From: Heterobilharzia americana
Taxonomy: Eukaryota; Platyhelminthes; Trematoda; Strigeidida; Schistosomatidae
Length of the DNA stretch: 64,000 bases
Direction of reading: 5' to 3'
NCBI GenBank assembly: GCA_944470555.2
Contig: OX104130.1
Span: forward strand, 3,038,001 to 3,102,000
Part shown: positions 1 to 11,109 of the stretch, one piece after another
Layout of the letters: every line of letters begins with the position of its first letter
Position numbering within the stretch: position 1 is the stretch's first letter
Notes under the pieces: model-generated
Told to the model about the DNA's origin: nothing
The model's input: the letters and a program-made list of their open reading frames with translations, nothing else
Database searches by the model: none
Position numbers and translations under genes: made by a program

Positions 1-1000
1 TTACGATAAATATTCGAACAATTGGATGTAATCTGCTTTCTTCGGTAACAGGCCTGCAGTTTGTGCCAAGTATTTCTAGACTAGTCATTTGATCTATGAT
101 AAAAGGGTTGGACCCCATTGTCATCCACTATAGTTTTTTTGCTTAATTTTTCTTTCAACTTGAGGAACGATAGGTTGGAATATTGTTTAAAATACGCTAG
201 TGTGAATAACTCGATTAGATGACATAACTGAGTGATTAAAAAAAAGTAAAGAAAGGAGAAATTTGATAAACTATACTTCATAGGAAAATTAGGTACCTCA
301 AAATTCAGTCAGACCATTGTGTCTTCCAAATGATATCAAAACTTACCAGACTTCGTTACCATAGCAACAAGAGATGATCGATGTATTATATTGTTTTGTT
401 GAAGATGTATCCAAGACTATTTGTTAATATTCAGTTCATATAAAAAAAGGATAGTTCTCTGTCAGATGACCGTAGTTTGATTGACAGAAAAGTGGGGAAC
501 CAATCATTCAGTTGGAAGTCATCTAAGCGCATCAAAATGAGGTTACACTCAAAGAGCTTACAAAACTTGAAAGTGGAGCTTTCCACAGACGGCTAAGCCT
601 TACACGTAGGTTAAGATCTAACCAATTCACAATGGAATACATTGGAATGGTTGAACAATGTGCCAATATTGAACAGATTTGTAAGTTATACAAGATTATT
701 TAATGTCAGAAAATGTTTTAGTGATTTTTATTATTTTTTTTCATCTTCTATCATCCAGCCAACCTTTGAAGGTGAAAATTCTACTTGAAAATATTTTTCT
801 CTCGCTGTTTCGACTTACAGACTAGTAGGAGTGAAATAACCTTGACGTTGAAAAACTGAAATGACAAGCACCCTAAAAAGTATGGATGGGAAAGGGGGGG
901 GCGGTTTGCCTTATCGCTACAGTTTTTCACTAGTCAGTGGTAATATTTTAGTATGAACCTGAAATTGTACCATCAGGAAAAGTTCTATTTTTAGCATTAT
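1..1000. other. unassigned AT-rich sequence
   Basis: No gene, conserved motif or recognisable repeat was seen. A G-rich tract lies at about 889-903. Short open frames here have no family-like motifs and look like chance. Confidence 0.5.
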
Positions 1001-1001
1001 A

Positions 1002-1026
1002 GTGTGTGTGTGTGGAGGGGGGGGGG
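1002..1026. repeat. (GT)n followed by a G10 tract
   Basis: A short GT run is followed, after GGA, by ten consecutive G. It is simple sequence and a plausible length-variable site. Confidence 0.85.
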
Positions 1027-1369
1027 TACCTCAGCCTTTGAAAAGCGCTGCTGTACCCTTTAGAACATTCTACTCCTATTGAAGGTCATTTTTGATATTG
1101 TTTGGTTGTGTGTAGTGTCCGTGTATAGACATCCGCCTCTGCATTTCGCCACTGTGAAGGCTTGTTTAGTGCTACCTTTAGTGATATTATGGTTTTCAGT
1201 GGTGTCTATACTGTGTTACTCTGGCTAGGTATACTACTGAAAGCATAAGTAGTAAGAAACAGTTCACACTAACCTGTAGATTTCTTTGTCAGATAAAAAC
1301 GATTTAAACCCTGAATGCTGGAATAGGCAGATCAATGGTGATGTCTGAATACTCATCTTATTTACTAGT

Positions 1370-1610
1370 GTATTTTGTTACTGCATGAGACTTTTGTGTA
1401 AGGGATTACACCTTGTAGGCTTGCTGACTAGTGGTTGCCAAGGTGAGCCTATTAACACCACTAGAGTGAGTGGCAATTGACAAACAACTTAGCTGCCAAA
1501 AATGTCAACCTGAACCGTAAAATTTTTAAGTCATTTTAGATTACTCATCCTATTTAAGGTTTACCGTAACATGCAGGTTAACTAGCAGTCAGATTCAGGT
1601 GGTTAGAAGT
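1370..1610 (+). repeat. dispersed repeat G, copy 1
   Basis: This block recurs at 19110-19340 with the same order of words (ACTTTTGTGT, GATTACACCTT, then TGGCAATT, ACAAAC and AGCTGC). Similarity is clear but diverged. There is no coding potential and the element class is unknown. Orientation is arbitrary, taken from the shared + strand order. Confidence 0.55.
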
Positions 1611-1611
1611 A

Positions 1612-1795
1612 ATTCATCGGGATCCACAAGTGACGAGGTGTCTGGGCTCCAAATGGGCAATGAGTTTTAGATTCAAGTCTTACTGGGAACAACATCATCC
1701 ATTGAAGTGCAGGTACATTCTGCTGACGAGTAAGTGCCAAGTAAGACTAAACGCGTGTCTTAGATTCAGCCGTTAGTCACCACCAAGAAAATTTC
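1612..1795 (+). mobile_element. SINE-A (Sm-alpha-like), degenerate hammerhead
   Basis: The tRNA-like head has a B-box-like word near 1672-1682, followed by TACTGGGAAC and AGGTACATTC, which occur in other A copies. The hammerhead spans about 1711-1770. CTGACGA is intact at 1723-1729, but the GAAA box reads TAAA at 1748-1751. Stem III is ACGCGTGT and a GTC cleavage triplet lies at 1757-1759. The G-to-T change in the GAAA box should abolish activity. Confidence 0.75.
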
Positions 1796-1799
1796 AAGA

Positions 1800-3390
1800 T
1801 AATGAAAAATCAGTCAGTAAATGAGGATAATTTGAAAACTGTTCGTGACAAGTTCGTGTCCTAATATACTTTGATTGCCTTCAAAGCCCAGTCTGTCAGA
1901 TGGTGTCAATATCTCTGAAAGGATGCATGCCGGAAGAGTAACATGTTGGCGCCAGATGATAATGTTTCTGCGTTCCAGAGTATCCTAATCGGGATGACAC
2001 CTAGTGAGTACTGATTCACCCTGAGTCCCCACCCCATCCCCAGAATAGCAAGCTAAAGAAGCTGATGATAACTGGTGTCTGATTTGCCAGCTTCTCCATA
2101 ATTACGCAGGTCAAGTCAACATCGCTGACCTTAAGACAAGCTTCTAACCGGGTGGATATGCACTAAAACAGTTTAAGTCATGGGATGTGACCATAAAATG
2201 TTAAAACTCTACCCTAACCGTCTAGGCGGGAACGGTACTGAGTGCTCTAGCTGGGTTATCATCTACATAGGCTAGCCGTACCACATACTGATTGTTCCTC
2301 TTAGTAGCATCCTCCCATCATGGTGAAACAGCGGCATTCAGGTATTTCAGCCGTAATCGCCTGCGTGGTGTTAAAAGACAACTAACCAGGTTAATGAGTC
2401 AGTCATTGATTGCTTCCAAAGATCCATTACTCAGGCAGGACGGATGGTAAAAGCTTCACCACTTTCAGTATTCGAAAACGACCACTGGTGCAGTCGTCAG
2501 GATGAACCTCATCATTGACCCACAACTCATACCAGAGATATAGGTAAACACCCGGCCGAGTTACGCTTACTCGAGGAAGGTAATAGACATTTAGCCCCTA
2601 TCTTCACCATACTTTGCATGCATTGGCACACCCTTTTGAGAAATAAGGTTAGATGCCCCATGGGTACTTGTATATGTCTAAGCAGCTCTCTCACTGTCAA
2701 CACTAAATAAGTTTCTTCCCTTCGAAATCCTAGCGGTGAACGGACAGATAGTCAGTCGGTTTGGAGGCTGGTATCTGCTTATCAGTGGGAATTAAGACAA
2801 GGTCCACCATCCTGCAACCAGACTCAAAATATCAGAACCACTGTAAACAATAGCAAGCTGACTATCCGACCAAGCGGACTAAATCTATGTCGTCGGCAAG
2901 GTATTCATGCTAGTCACTAATTCGCTGGTGATAGATTTATATTCCTCAAGAAAGTCATAGTTGCTCCGAGAAGACACGACAGTGCGTTCGGTAAACTTTT
3001 AGTTCTAAGACTTCATTGATAACTAGAAGGTTTTTGATTTATCGATCTAATCGTCATCAGTTGATGGAATTTAGACGGGAGATCCAAAGGGAATTCTCTT
3101 TTTTACCATGTCTCCATTCAAAATGACATCTGGTTCAGAGTAACTTGATTTCAAAGTAGTTTTTAGAAATGTTATGATGACTTCTGTTCGAAACGTCACC
3201 TGATGAATACTAATGTCCTCAGGCTTTACTCTAAAAGATGGCTAATAGTTAGAATAACCTCAATAGTCTTATAAGAAATGACTGAATATATATGCAATAC
3301 CAAAAATCATTTAAAGGCTTTCTCCTTTTTCTTTCCTCTCTCGTTAAATATATACAGGGTTATTATTCTATTGCCTGTTACATAATGACT
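1800..3390. other. unassigned; includes a G+C-richer block
   Basis: No protein family was recognised in any frame. About 2100-2900 is less AT-rich and more word-complex than its surroundings and could be the untranslated part of an unidentified element. I see no second copy in this window. Confidence 0.4.
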
Positions 3391-3392
3391 TA

Positions 3393-4385
3393 TTATTATT
3401 ATTTGTCCCTTGGGTTCCTGGTGGAACAGATGGCTCCAGCAGCACATCTCCACTCCACTGTCTTCTCTGAAATCTTTTGAACCTGGCTCCACAACAGCCA
3501 CAAGCTCCCATTTCTTCCTCGCACGATCTCCTCCACGTCACCCTCGCCACGGACGCCCAACTCACCGTTCCCATCTGGGTTTCGCTCGACGGCCTGGCCT
3601 GGTACGTGATGTCCCCGAATGGTCTTCTCAGTATATGCCCAATCCATCTCCACATTCTTCTGCATATTTGTTGAGCGATAGGTTCTTGGTTGGTTCGTTG
3701 CCCGGACAGAGTTCCACCTTGCTTATTCTTATTATTCTGGTCATCTGATACTCAGTAACCAGCCAGAGTATGTGGCAGTTGTTGATGAATATCTGTAGTT
3801 TGTTGGAAACCCCTTTTGTAACGCGCCAAGTCTCTGAGGTATACAGAAGCACAGACTCGACTGGATTGGTGTTGAAAATCCGAATCTTGTTCCACTGGTT
3901 TCAGACTAATCAATGCCTGTCTTGCTGTCTTTCCGATCCTGGCTGGCTTTGACGTCCTCATCTGTGCCACCTGTAGTTGAAACAGTGCAACCTAGATGGG
4001 TGAAGGAGGCTACCTCCCTCAAGTTTCTCTCAATGATGGTGACTGCAGCTTATTGTTGTTGGTGGTGGTGGCGTTGGTTGGGTATCTTCATCACCTCTAT
4101 CTTCTCTACATTCACTTGAAGTCCTCTCTTCTCTGCTTCATCTCTTCTGTCAACTTGTTAGTTTTCGCCTGTTGATCTTCGAGTTTGTGTGGCATTAGAC
4201 ACAAGTCATCGGCGAAATACAAGTCTTCTAGGTTCTTTTCCACAGTTCAGCCAGCGTATCCCCCTCTTCTCACAGCTCCTCACTGTTTGTTGCATGATCC
4301 AGTCCACCAAAATTAGGAAGTTCATGAGTGATAGTAGACAACCTTGTTTTAATCCTGTCTTCAAAAGCATCACTGAGCGTTATGT
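3393..4385 (-). mobile_element. RTE-clade non-LTR retrotransposon, 3' fragment 1
   Basis: Read on the minus strand, this is the C-terminal part of an RTE-type RT and its 3' end. The catalytic motif F-A-D-D is intact (complement of 4205-4216). Downstream come the 'S-E-T-W-R-V-T-K' and 'R-W-I-G-H-I-L-R-R-P' regions typical of RTE C-termini (about 3750-3850 and 3610-3660). The 3' tail is an (ATT)n-like run at about 3393-3403. Frameshifts and stops break it, and the 5' end is truncated within the RT. It is clearly homologous to the copies at 13.5 and 36.5 kb. Confidence 0.85.
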
Positions 4386-4529
4386 AATGATAGCTGCATA
4401 ATATTATTTGTTGATACTTGTAGTTTCCCTATGACATTCTGCATCTAACTGACCCACCTGTATTAATATATAGGCTCGTATGCTGACGTCTCGATATTGT
4501 CTGATTATTCATTATCTTGAAATTTCCTT

Positions 4530-4730
4530 ATTGATGAATATGTAAAAACAACCACTGATACTCATTGCACAAGAGGTAGTTGTCGTGCTTTAGTGGCTTA
4601 AGGTTTGAAACCATGGGTATAGAGTTCGAATCCTAGTGGGATACCTATGCATTCAATTGACAAATAGGCTTTCGAGGAGGACAAAACGTGCTGGCTGGAT
4701 TCAGCTGTTAGCCGCCATCAAATTTGTATA
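4530..4730 (+). mobile_element. SINE-A, strongly degenerate
   Basis: It retains the upstream arm (GATACTCATTGCACAAGAGG), a B-box-like GAGTTCGAATCC near 4622-4633 and CTAGTGGGA. The hammerhead region (about 4648-4700) has TTGACAA for the core and AAAAC for GAAAC, so it should be inactive. Confidence 0.65.
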
Positions 4731-4734
4731 TGGA

Positions 4735-5160
4735 ACAGAAGTTTCATCGGATAATTTATGTACATGTGTAGAGACAAAATAACTAATTCTTTGTGTATTT
4801 ACTTTTCATTATTTAACTTTATGTTATTATTGAGTAAAATATGTTTTTTGAGCAAAAAAAAAGGAATTAAATGTACAACATAACAAGAAATATAAGGTTT
4901 TTCCAGGTACACCCTTCCTTCACCTTCACTACTATATACTTTAAAAATTCTATAATAGTCCATGAATAATTTTAGAAAAAAAATTATAATATCATCAACA
5001 ATCTTCTCAAAGCATTTTATTGAATCCGTATTCATATATATTCATGCATACAGACACATATACAGATTTTATACTATGCACACACATATCGATCGATATA
5101 TCGACTTTTTTAATTATCCCATGATTTAATCCATGTATGAAAAATTATATAAATGACTGA
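4735..5160. other. unassigned AT-rich stretch
   Basis: Very AT-rich with poly-A/T runs. The minus-strand open frame here is low complexity and not supported as a gene. Confidence 0.5.
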
Positions 5161-5233
5161 ATTTGACTAAATATAGGAAATATGAATTAAGTGATTTGAA
5201 TATTGGAGGAAGTGTTCATATTTGGTTGGTTTT

Positions 5234-5300
5234 GGCTGGCAGAAGAATCCAGGATGCGCCTCCCGTCCTATTTGAGACTCATTATCTGGACGCATCTGTC
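5234..5300 (-). mobile_element. SINE-A fragment (hammerhead part), left half of an inverted pair
   Basis: The complement reads CCAGATAATGAG, then TCTCAAATAGGAC, then CGCATCCTGGATTC: a hammerhead relic with a mutated core and GAAAC changed to GGGAG. It lacks the tRNA-like head. It joins a plus-strand SINE-A at about 5300, so the two form a head-to-head palindrome. Confidence 0.7.
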
Positions 5301-5560
5301 TTGACGTCTGAAGGAATAGGTATGAGGCTTGAGTCTCAGTGGGAACACATCACTCACCGGGTGCGGATATATCCAGCTGACGAGTTTCAAATGGGATGAG
5401 ACATGCGTTTTTAGTTCCTCTTCTAGCCACAACCAACCAAATTACCATAATTAACATTCAAGCAGCATCGAGGCATCCGCATAGCAGGTCGAACAGTTCG
5501 ATCCAACAAAACAACAGAGAATAAAAAGCATGTCAATAAATAGCAATAGTGTTTATATTT
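5300..5560 (+). mobile_element. SINE-A, right half of an inverted pair
   Basis: The head is decayed but has TTGAGTCTCAGTGGGAACA. The hammerhead lies at about 5371-5425, with CTGACGA intact (5378-5384), GAGAC instead of GAAAC, and a lost cleavage triplet. The 3' arm (near 5465-5510: CATCGAGGCATC, then GATCCAACA) belongs to the same roughly 330-nt unit. Confidence 0.7.
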
Positions 5561-5591
5561 CTCTATAAATATAGGATCATAATTGAGAGTT

Positions 5592-5690
5592 GAATGGAAG
5601 TCTAGACTGAAGTAGGATTCGAACCGGAGACCACTAGGTTTCCAGACATGTGCTGTATCATTTGAGCTACTTGCCTTTGCTTCATACTAG
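5592..5690 (-). mobile_element. SINE-D (tRNA-headed), decayed
   Basis: The complement holds AAGTAGCTCAAATG (A box) and CCGGTTCGAATCC (B box), with a tail toward lower coordinates. It faces the plus-strand SINE-D that follows. Confidence 0.7.
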
Positions 5691-5734
5691 GACTTAGGGT
5701 TTTGCCAAAATGTCAAATAAATTCGTGGTGAATT

Positions 5735-5980
5735 ACTATCGCTTGGTTGTGCTCACACTGGCTGTTCAGTCAGGACTTCTTATCCTAGTCCAATAGCACA
5801 GCAACATGAATTCATATAGGAGTCGGAAAAAACCCTTGATGGTTGATTGAAGTAAAATGAAATTCTGGTTATTTTTAGTGCCTTGTAGCTCAGTTGGTAG
5901 AGCACTAGGTTGCTAACTCGGAGGTCACTGGTTCGAATCCAGCTACCACCCAGATTTGCATTTCACCTTCAACCGTTATG

Positions 5981-5985
<5 letters not shown>
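5735..5985 (+). mobile_element. SINE-D with excellent A and B boxes
   Basis: The pol III boxes are TAGCTCAGTTGG (5886-5897) and GGTTCGAATCC (5930-5940), inside a tRNA-like segment from about 5880 to 5950. The D arm and T arm pair, but the acceptor stem does not, so this is a SINE head and not a tRNA gene. The upstream part (about 5740-5880) recurs at 63300-63440. The typical 3' word CATTTCACCTTCAA precedes an AT microsatellite. Confidence 0.8.

Positions 5986-6026
<41 letters not shown>
5983..6026. repeat. (AT)n microsatellite
   Basis: About 22 AT units directly follow the 3' part of SINE-D. GT-rich sequence follows at about 6056-6082. Confidence 0.95.
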
Positions 6027-6311
6027 TCCTGTATTCATACTTATCACAGTGTGTTCGGTGGTGTGTGTGTTTGTGTCTGTCTCTATGTTTGTACGTAAGC
6101 TCTGGTCACATAACAATAATTTTGCAAAGTAACTTTAAATAATCACTTTTTTACAGTTAGACAACACAGCCTTTCATGTAAGCAGAAAAAGGCAATCAGT
6201 GTAGAAAAGGAGAATATTTTTATAAACTTTAGACAGAATTCGTACTTTATTTATTTTGCTTCACCTTGATAAATGAGAAAGTTATCCCAACAAATTTAGT
6301 TTGAAGTTTAT

Positions 6312-6385
6312 GAGAATTTTATGTGTTTTGAAGGCAGCATTCATTACGGGCTGATATTACCTGGATATCCTGAAGTTTTCATGAG
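6312..6385 (-). mobile_element. SINE-B 3' end fragment
   Basis: TTTTGAAGGCAGCATTCATT and ACGGGCTGATAT match the 3' end of SINE-B seen on the minus strand at 63585-63620. The hammerhead and head are absent. A plus-strand SINE-B follows, making a head-to-head pair. Confidence 0.6.
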
Positions 6386-6429
6386 AAGCCATGACCTCTA
6401 GGGTCTTCTGATTTGGAAGTGAATCGGAC

Positions 6430-6650
6430 TGATGGAAGCAGGAAACTGTGGACTATTGAAGTCCGTCCCATCTGGTGGCTAGATGGATTACACATTCGCC
6501 GTGAGACCTAAATGTCCTGAGTTTGACCCCCCAGTGGAGTAAGGTAATGGGCACATACTACTATAGAGTCATAGCGTGAAACAAAAGTGCTGTTGAGTAT
6601 TAAAAGGTTTTCAATGGTCCTTCAAGTGGTCGACCCTTGGTGAATGCTAC
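6430..6650 (+). mobile_element. SINE-B, degenerate hammerhead
   Basis: The head retains GTGGCTAGATGG (A-box-like), GTCCTGAGTTTGACC (B-box-like) and the 3' word GGTTTTCAATGGTCC. The hammerhead (about 6550-6605) keeps GAAAC, but CTGANGA is lost and the stem III palindrome is broken. Inactive by inspection. Confidence 0.7.
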
Positions 6651-6939
6651 CTAAAAATGTCATAAAATAATAGACAAAGGAATTTGGCAAATCATACTTG
6701 CTTGGATTGCAGCAAATGTATTCCAGTATTTTTGAATTATTTCAGCTTGTGAAGCGTCCATCCTGACGAGATACAGTAGATCTGGAATACCTTCTTTACT
6801 GAAATAAACAGTCGGTCCCCCTGAGTGTCTGTTATACCCAAAGGTACAGGTTTGAGTCTCAGTAGGAAAACTAACACAAAGTAAGCCTATAATGGACTTC
6901 AGTGTGTTATGAAATATTATCAGAACGTAAACTTTTCCA

Positions 6940-7140
6940 GCAATGATGGGTAGTGGTTAGAAGTGACATACAGCTTGATACAAGTTTCGCCCTACTTAGG
7001 ACTTGTCAGCCAAATTTAATTACCTCTCAGTGGGCGATGCTGTTCCCATCAGGACTCAAACCAAGAACCCATCGCTTCAAACGCCAGAGCAATACCCACC
7101 AGGCCATCAAGTCATGGCAACCAAGCAAGTGAATAGAAAT
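6940..7140 (-). mobile_element. SINE-A, near-complete, one core lesion
   Basis: The complement shows the tRNA-like head (about 7040-7125) and a hammerhead (about 6968-7025): CTGACAA for CTGANGA, stem II GTCCTAAGTAGGGC, GAAAC intact and an ATC cleavage triplet. The single G-to-A core change is expected to inactivate it. The 3' end reads CTAACCACTACCCATCATTG. Confidence 0.75.
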
Positions 7141-7149
7141 GCTTCCGTT

Positions 7150-7435
7150 CAATGTAGCCGAACCAGTTCGAAAAACAGAAAACTTTTTTGTCTAGTTACT
7201 TGCACTAGGTTCGATCTATTGTTCCTTCCTAATAACAGATGTTGGTCAAAAAACAGAGAAGAAACCAACATAATTAACAGGAAAGACTAAAAGGCTGCGT
7301 AACATGTGAAAATGATATTCAAGATAAAGCATAATTAGGGATAGCAGAGAAACAGAATGAAGACGACGCAGAGTTATTTCAATATATCATAAAATACGAC
7401 TAGATTGTAAATAATAAGGGAGAGGTAGAGGCTGG
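7150..7435. other. unassigned spacer
   Basis: Nothing recognised between a SINE-A and a PLE 3' end. Confidence 0.4.
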
Positions 7436-7439
7436 TGTA

Positions 7440-7965
7440 TTGTTAGTAGTTCACGAAGTCCAAGGTAGCAACAAAGGGTGGAAAGGTTTTTGTTGTATAC
7501 ATAATTCCGGTCTCTTCATGTCAATGGCAAGATCTTCTGGAGTATAGAGAAAACGAAAATGCACCATTTTTGGTAAGTTTCTTTTCACTTTGTAGATGAC
7601 TTTTGAACGCTGAATCAGTTGTGATGAAGTGACCAGTGTTGACAAGGTGTCCAGTTATTGTTCTTCTGATGCATCCACTGGTACCTTTGCAGCTAGATGG
7701 GGTAATGTTCTCCAACCCGCTTAGAAAGAATGCGCAACGAAAGATTTATGTACCTGGCTCCACTGGAGCTGGGGAATCGATAAACACCCAAGGAAGTGGT
7801 CAGATACGGAAGTTCATCCTTCAGGTTACCAGAAGACATTAGATGACTGAAGAATGCCATCCTTAAGGTTAACGTTAAGAAAGTTTTCGTTAGCGAGTTT
7901 GAAATCTTTCCTTTCAAGATGTCGTCAGTCAAGTCACTATTTGAAATCGACGTTCTTCTTTGAAA
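7440..7965 (-). mobile_element. Penelope-like element, GIY-YIG endonuclease end
   Basis: Minus-strand frames (broken) read L-K-D-E-L-P-Y, then V-Y-R-F-P and A-R-Y-I-N-L-S at about 7735-7830. This matches the linker and start of the PLE-type GIY-YIG endonuclease, but the YIG glycine is Asn. A further piece, G-H-L-V-N-T-G-H at about 7628-7655, follows in another frame. Truncated and frameshifted. RT motifs are absent. Confidence 0.7.
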
Positions 7966-8104
7966 GTGAAATAGGCATATGCCTTTGTGATTTGGATCTC
8001 ATGGTTTTGTTTGCCAATTGTGCTGGATATCCACTTTCAGCAGAACTCTTTGAATTATATTGGTTTTTGTAATGTTTTTAGTGTTTAGTTTTCATATTGT
8101 GTTG

Positions 8105-8395
8105 CTTATATTATCCTGTCGTTGTATGGACCGAATTGGTTAGTTTCCATTGGCACATGGACTCTTGCGCAGGTGCAAGATATTAGCTGTAGTTTCAGTG
8201 CTTGATATTAATGATGGATAGTGGTTAGTAGTGGAGTCTAGAATGTGTGTTTCTTCCCTATTTAGGACTCACCAGATGAATGTACCTGCTTCCTAATGGA
8301 CGATTTGGTTCCCACGAAGAGTCAAACCCAAGACAGATCACATCAGGCGCCTGACCGTTAATACTAGTCCATACAGCCGTGACAGCCACTTCTTG
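8105..8395 (-). mobile_element. SINE-A with 3' arm
   Basis: The complement hammerhead (about 8230-8295) reads CTGGTGA, then GAAAC, then ATTC, so both core and cleavage triplet are damaged. The tRNA head lies at about 8300-8385. The 3' arm is at 8105-8225 (GGACCGAATTGG, TTTCCATTGGCACATGGAC, ATGATGGATAGTGG). It pairs head-to-head with the next copy. Confidence 0.75.
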
Positions 8396-8429
8396 TGTAG
8401 CCGTTAAAGTTTATATAATGTTGCTTGTG

Positions 8430-8525
8430 GCAATTAGGAGTGCAGGCATATTCAGTTGACAAGTTCCAAATAGGACGAAAAGCGCGTCCTAGATCCTACT
8501 GCTAGCCACTATCCATCTCACTTGT
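8430..8525 (+). mobile_element. SINE-A fragment (hammerhead part)
   Basis: Reads TTGACAAG, TTCCAAATAGGAC, GAAA, AGCGCGTCC, then the usual GCTAGCCACTATCCATC. The core is mutated at two places. The cleavage region and stem II are otherwise good. The head is missing. Confidence 0.7.
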
Positions 8526-8529
8526 GAAT

Positions 8530-9285
8530 TTTTATTCTTCAGTCAACCTGATCTTTGCTGCTTGGATTTAATCAAATAATAATATAAACGAAAGAAGTGT
8601 GTTTAGAAGAGATAGGATAACAGAATTTGATGTGCATAGGTGTGTGTGAGTGATCTTCTCGCCCATGGAACTATTTAGCTGTGTTTGCTCTGATCACGAA
8701 AAACAAATAAATGAGTAAATTTCATGCATTAGATCCCTTGATAAATTATCAAAGCAAGAAGGAAATGATCTCATCATTTTATTTCACGAATACTCTTCAG
8801 CTACATAGTCTAAAAGTACAATGATATAATGGTACAGTAGGATAATGTAACATTAGGAAGTCAATAATCTCAAGTTGTACATTGAAATACTATCTAGCCA
8901 GTAGGTAAGCAAATAAACGATTATGTAATTCAAATGAAGCAGGATCAGATTTCAGTCATCATCAAAGTGAGAGATTGACCACACTCTGCTTCCATATGCA
9001 GAGGTCTGGTTAAAACCGTTTTATACCAATCAATTAGGCTAAGCAAAATAATTCAGACATTTTCTATACGCTTTTTTAAAAAGCACTTGAGGCATCAGCC
9101 TGATATCCTGGTGTATAAAAGTAACTGATAGTTGTACTGGTTAGAATCTTACTGTGTTCCATCCACAGATTTTACAACATACGCTCAGCAAACCAGATGG
9201 ATGCCCTTATCTCGGTCGTTTCAATGTACTAGTGCATATAAATCCATGAATGCAGTTGGAGGTGATATGATCAGGGTAGTTATCC
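8530..9285. other. unassigned
   Basis: No gene, RNA or repeat recognised. AT-rich. Confidence 0.4.
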
Positions 9286-9289
9286 AATT

Positions 9290-10392
9290 TGGATAGTCAT
9301 TCAAGGAAAGCCTCTCTCTCCATTCTATTCAGTTTTATCATAGACGTTCTTGTGAAGGCCTCCATTTTATCATCTGACGTCACAGGGACTGATTTAGTCA
9401 CAGGGAATCCTCGATAGATCTAGAGTACGCAGGTGACAAAGTCTTGTTAGGTGAATACACTGGCAAGATACAGTCTTCTGGACACATTGAATGGCAATTC
9501 GAGAATGTTTGGGATTCATTTCTAACCACCAAAATGCAAATTGTTGCTCCATAGCTGGTCTTCAACGGTGTCGTGGCTAACTGTAGACAGTGAAGTGGTT
9601 CAGTGCGTAGAAGACTCACTTATCTGGAAGTCGGATCAGTCCTGGTAGCTCTGTGGCTGACGATACCTCTGCCTTCGCCAACTTACGCCATCTGTGGCGA
9701 CGCTGAGATATCCACTTGCCTATTAAGGCTCGAGTGTACTATGCTATAGTCCACTCTGTTCTATTCTATGGCTCTGAAACACGGTAATTAAAGGCTTCAG
9801 GCGTTTGACCAGCATTACCTTACGTAGCATAGGCTGCGTTTTAACCACACGAGTAACACATAAGTCAGGTGTAGAGGTTTACGTAGTAGAGGTCAGTCAG
9901 TTGATGCTATAGTGAACCTTCATCGCCTGAGATGGCAGGGACATGTGTTACATATGCTTAGCCACTGCCTTCCTCCTCACAAAATGTTGGCCGAAGTTGT
10001 TTTAGTCTGGAAAAAGGCTCAGGGTGGTTAAGCTAAAACATGGACGAAGTCCTGTCGTTGAGCTATGTAAGGCGATGCAGAGTAGCCGGTTGGTGTCCGC
10101 AGGACAAGAGAGACCAGGGGTTGGATACTGTAGGTGATATGGCTCAGAATCGATATCAGATGTGTACACAATATCCTCATCTTAACCGCTATACTTAATG
10201 TTCTCATCTCATTTCCCTTCTTCTCTTTTTACCACTTTACACTTCTTTCGATCGATTTTTCTTTCCTTCTTCATCTTTCATTTTATTGCCTTGTTACCTG
10301 ATGTGTTGATCCGAGGTGCGTGATAACCTGGACAGTTAGACGGTGATGCCTGTTAATCTTGATGATGATGATGGTTCAGTGTATATGCGGTA
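9290..10392 (+). mobile_element. non-LTR retrotransposon, RT C-terminal fragment
   Basis: Plus-strand frames show the RT palm: D-L-E-Y then A-G-D (9426-9437; the usual Y-A-D-D with D changed to G), then V-L-L-G-E. At 9661-9790 come A-F-A-N-L-R-H-L-W-R-R and F-Y-G-S-E-T. Further on is an R-L-R-W-like 'HRLRW.GHVL' region (about 9915-9955) and a C-terminal region ending about 10190. The 3' tail is (GATG)-like at 10361-10374. Stops and frameshifts throughout. Same family as 28740-29155 and 58471-59450. Confidence 0.75.
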
Positions 10393-10554
10393 TTGTATAC
10401 TGATACAAGTTTGACTACAGGAAAGCTCCTTGGTGGTGCTCCTTTTTATCTCCTGTCTATTTTCTTGTATACTGCATATCCCTTGAGGCGAAGGTGAAGA
10501 AAACCCTCTTCTTTACAGCAGTTGAATGTTTACTTCTCTCTATCCGTTCTTTCC

Positions 10555-10910
10555 CATACTTCATAACAGACGTCCAAGGATATCATTCTCTTGAATAGCT
10601 TTTACTTTTATTTGGCAGGACAAAAACTCTTCTAGTTTGTTTGGTTCATGTATCTTTTTATTGATGGTCTTTTCAATCGTAACATCAATTCTTTTTCTTG
10701 TGTTGAAATAAAAAAAACTGAACTTGTTGTCATGCTCATATTCTATTGCAAATTTAATATTGTAATGAGACTCATTTAGCTTGTGAAACAACTGAGTTGC
10801 ATAGTTCATATCATTGGAAACAACAACAACGTACCTGCTGCGATAGATTGTGTTCCGCTGATGAATGAACATAGGCTTATCTGTTCGAGATAATAATCAT
10901 TTTACTTTTA
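10555..10910 (-). mobile_element. Penelope-like element, RT fragment around motif C
   Basis: The minus-strand frame of 103 residues reads Y-R-S-R-Y-V-V-V-V, where a PLE RT has Y-R-R-Y-V-D-D. The sequence that follows (N-I-K-F-A-I-E-Y-E, then F-S-F-F-Y-F) lines up with the PLE 'IKFT.E...LPFLDV' region. Both catalytic aspartates are lost. A single RT segment, truncated at both ends. Confidence 0.6.
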
Positions 10911-11109
10911 GACAGTATGCATACAGTTGAGGCGTATTTTATAAAATCCACTGATATCTTTTTACTCTACAAATTTCATCCTTCTTATTTTAGTCAAATA
11001 AATAAACAAGTTTCACATATGGCATTATTTGAGTTCTATGCATTTCTAGTGGATAGTCAGATTGTTTGCTAAGATAGTTGCATACTTATGATGGAAAAAG
11101 GAGAAAAAA

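Noticed and set aside
3752..3970. Minus-strand frames here as small genes
   Set aside because: They are pieces of the RTE C-terminus, matching the frame at 36728-37096.
5880..5950. A functional tRNA gene (anticodon loop TTGCTAA)
   Set aside because: A and B boxes are excellent and the D and T arms pair, but the acceptor and anticodon stems do not. The segment continues into the SINE-D tail.
5983..6026. AT tract as an origin or promoter
   Set aside because: It is an ordinary dinucleotide microsatellite at the end of a SINE. Similar tracts occur at 26848 and 45039.
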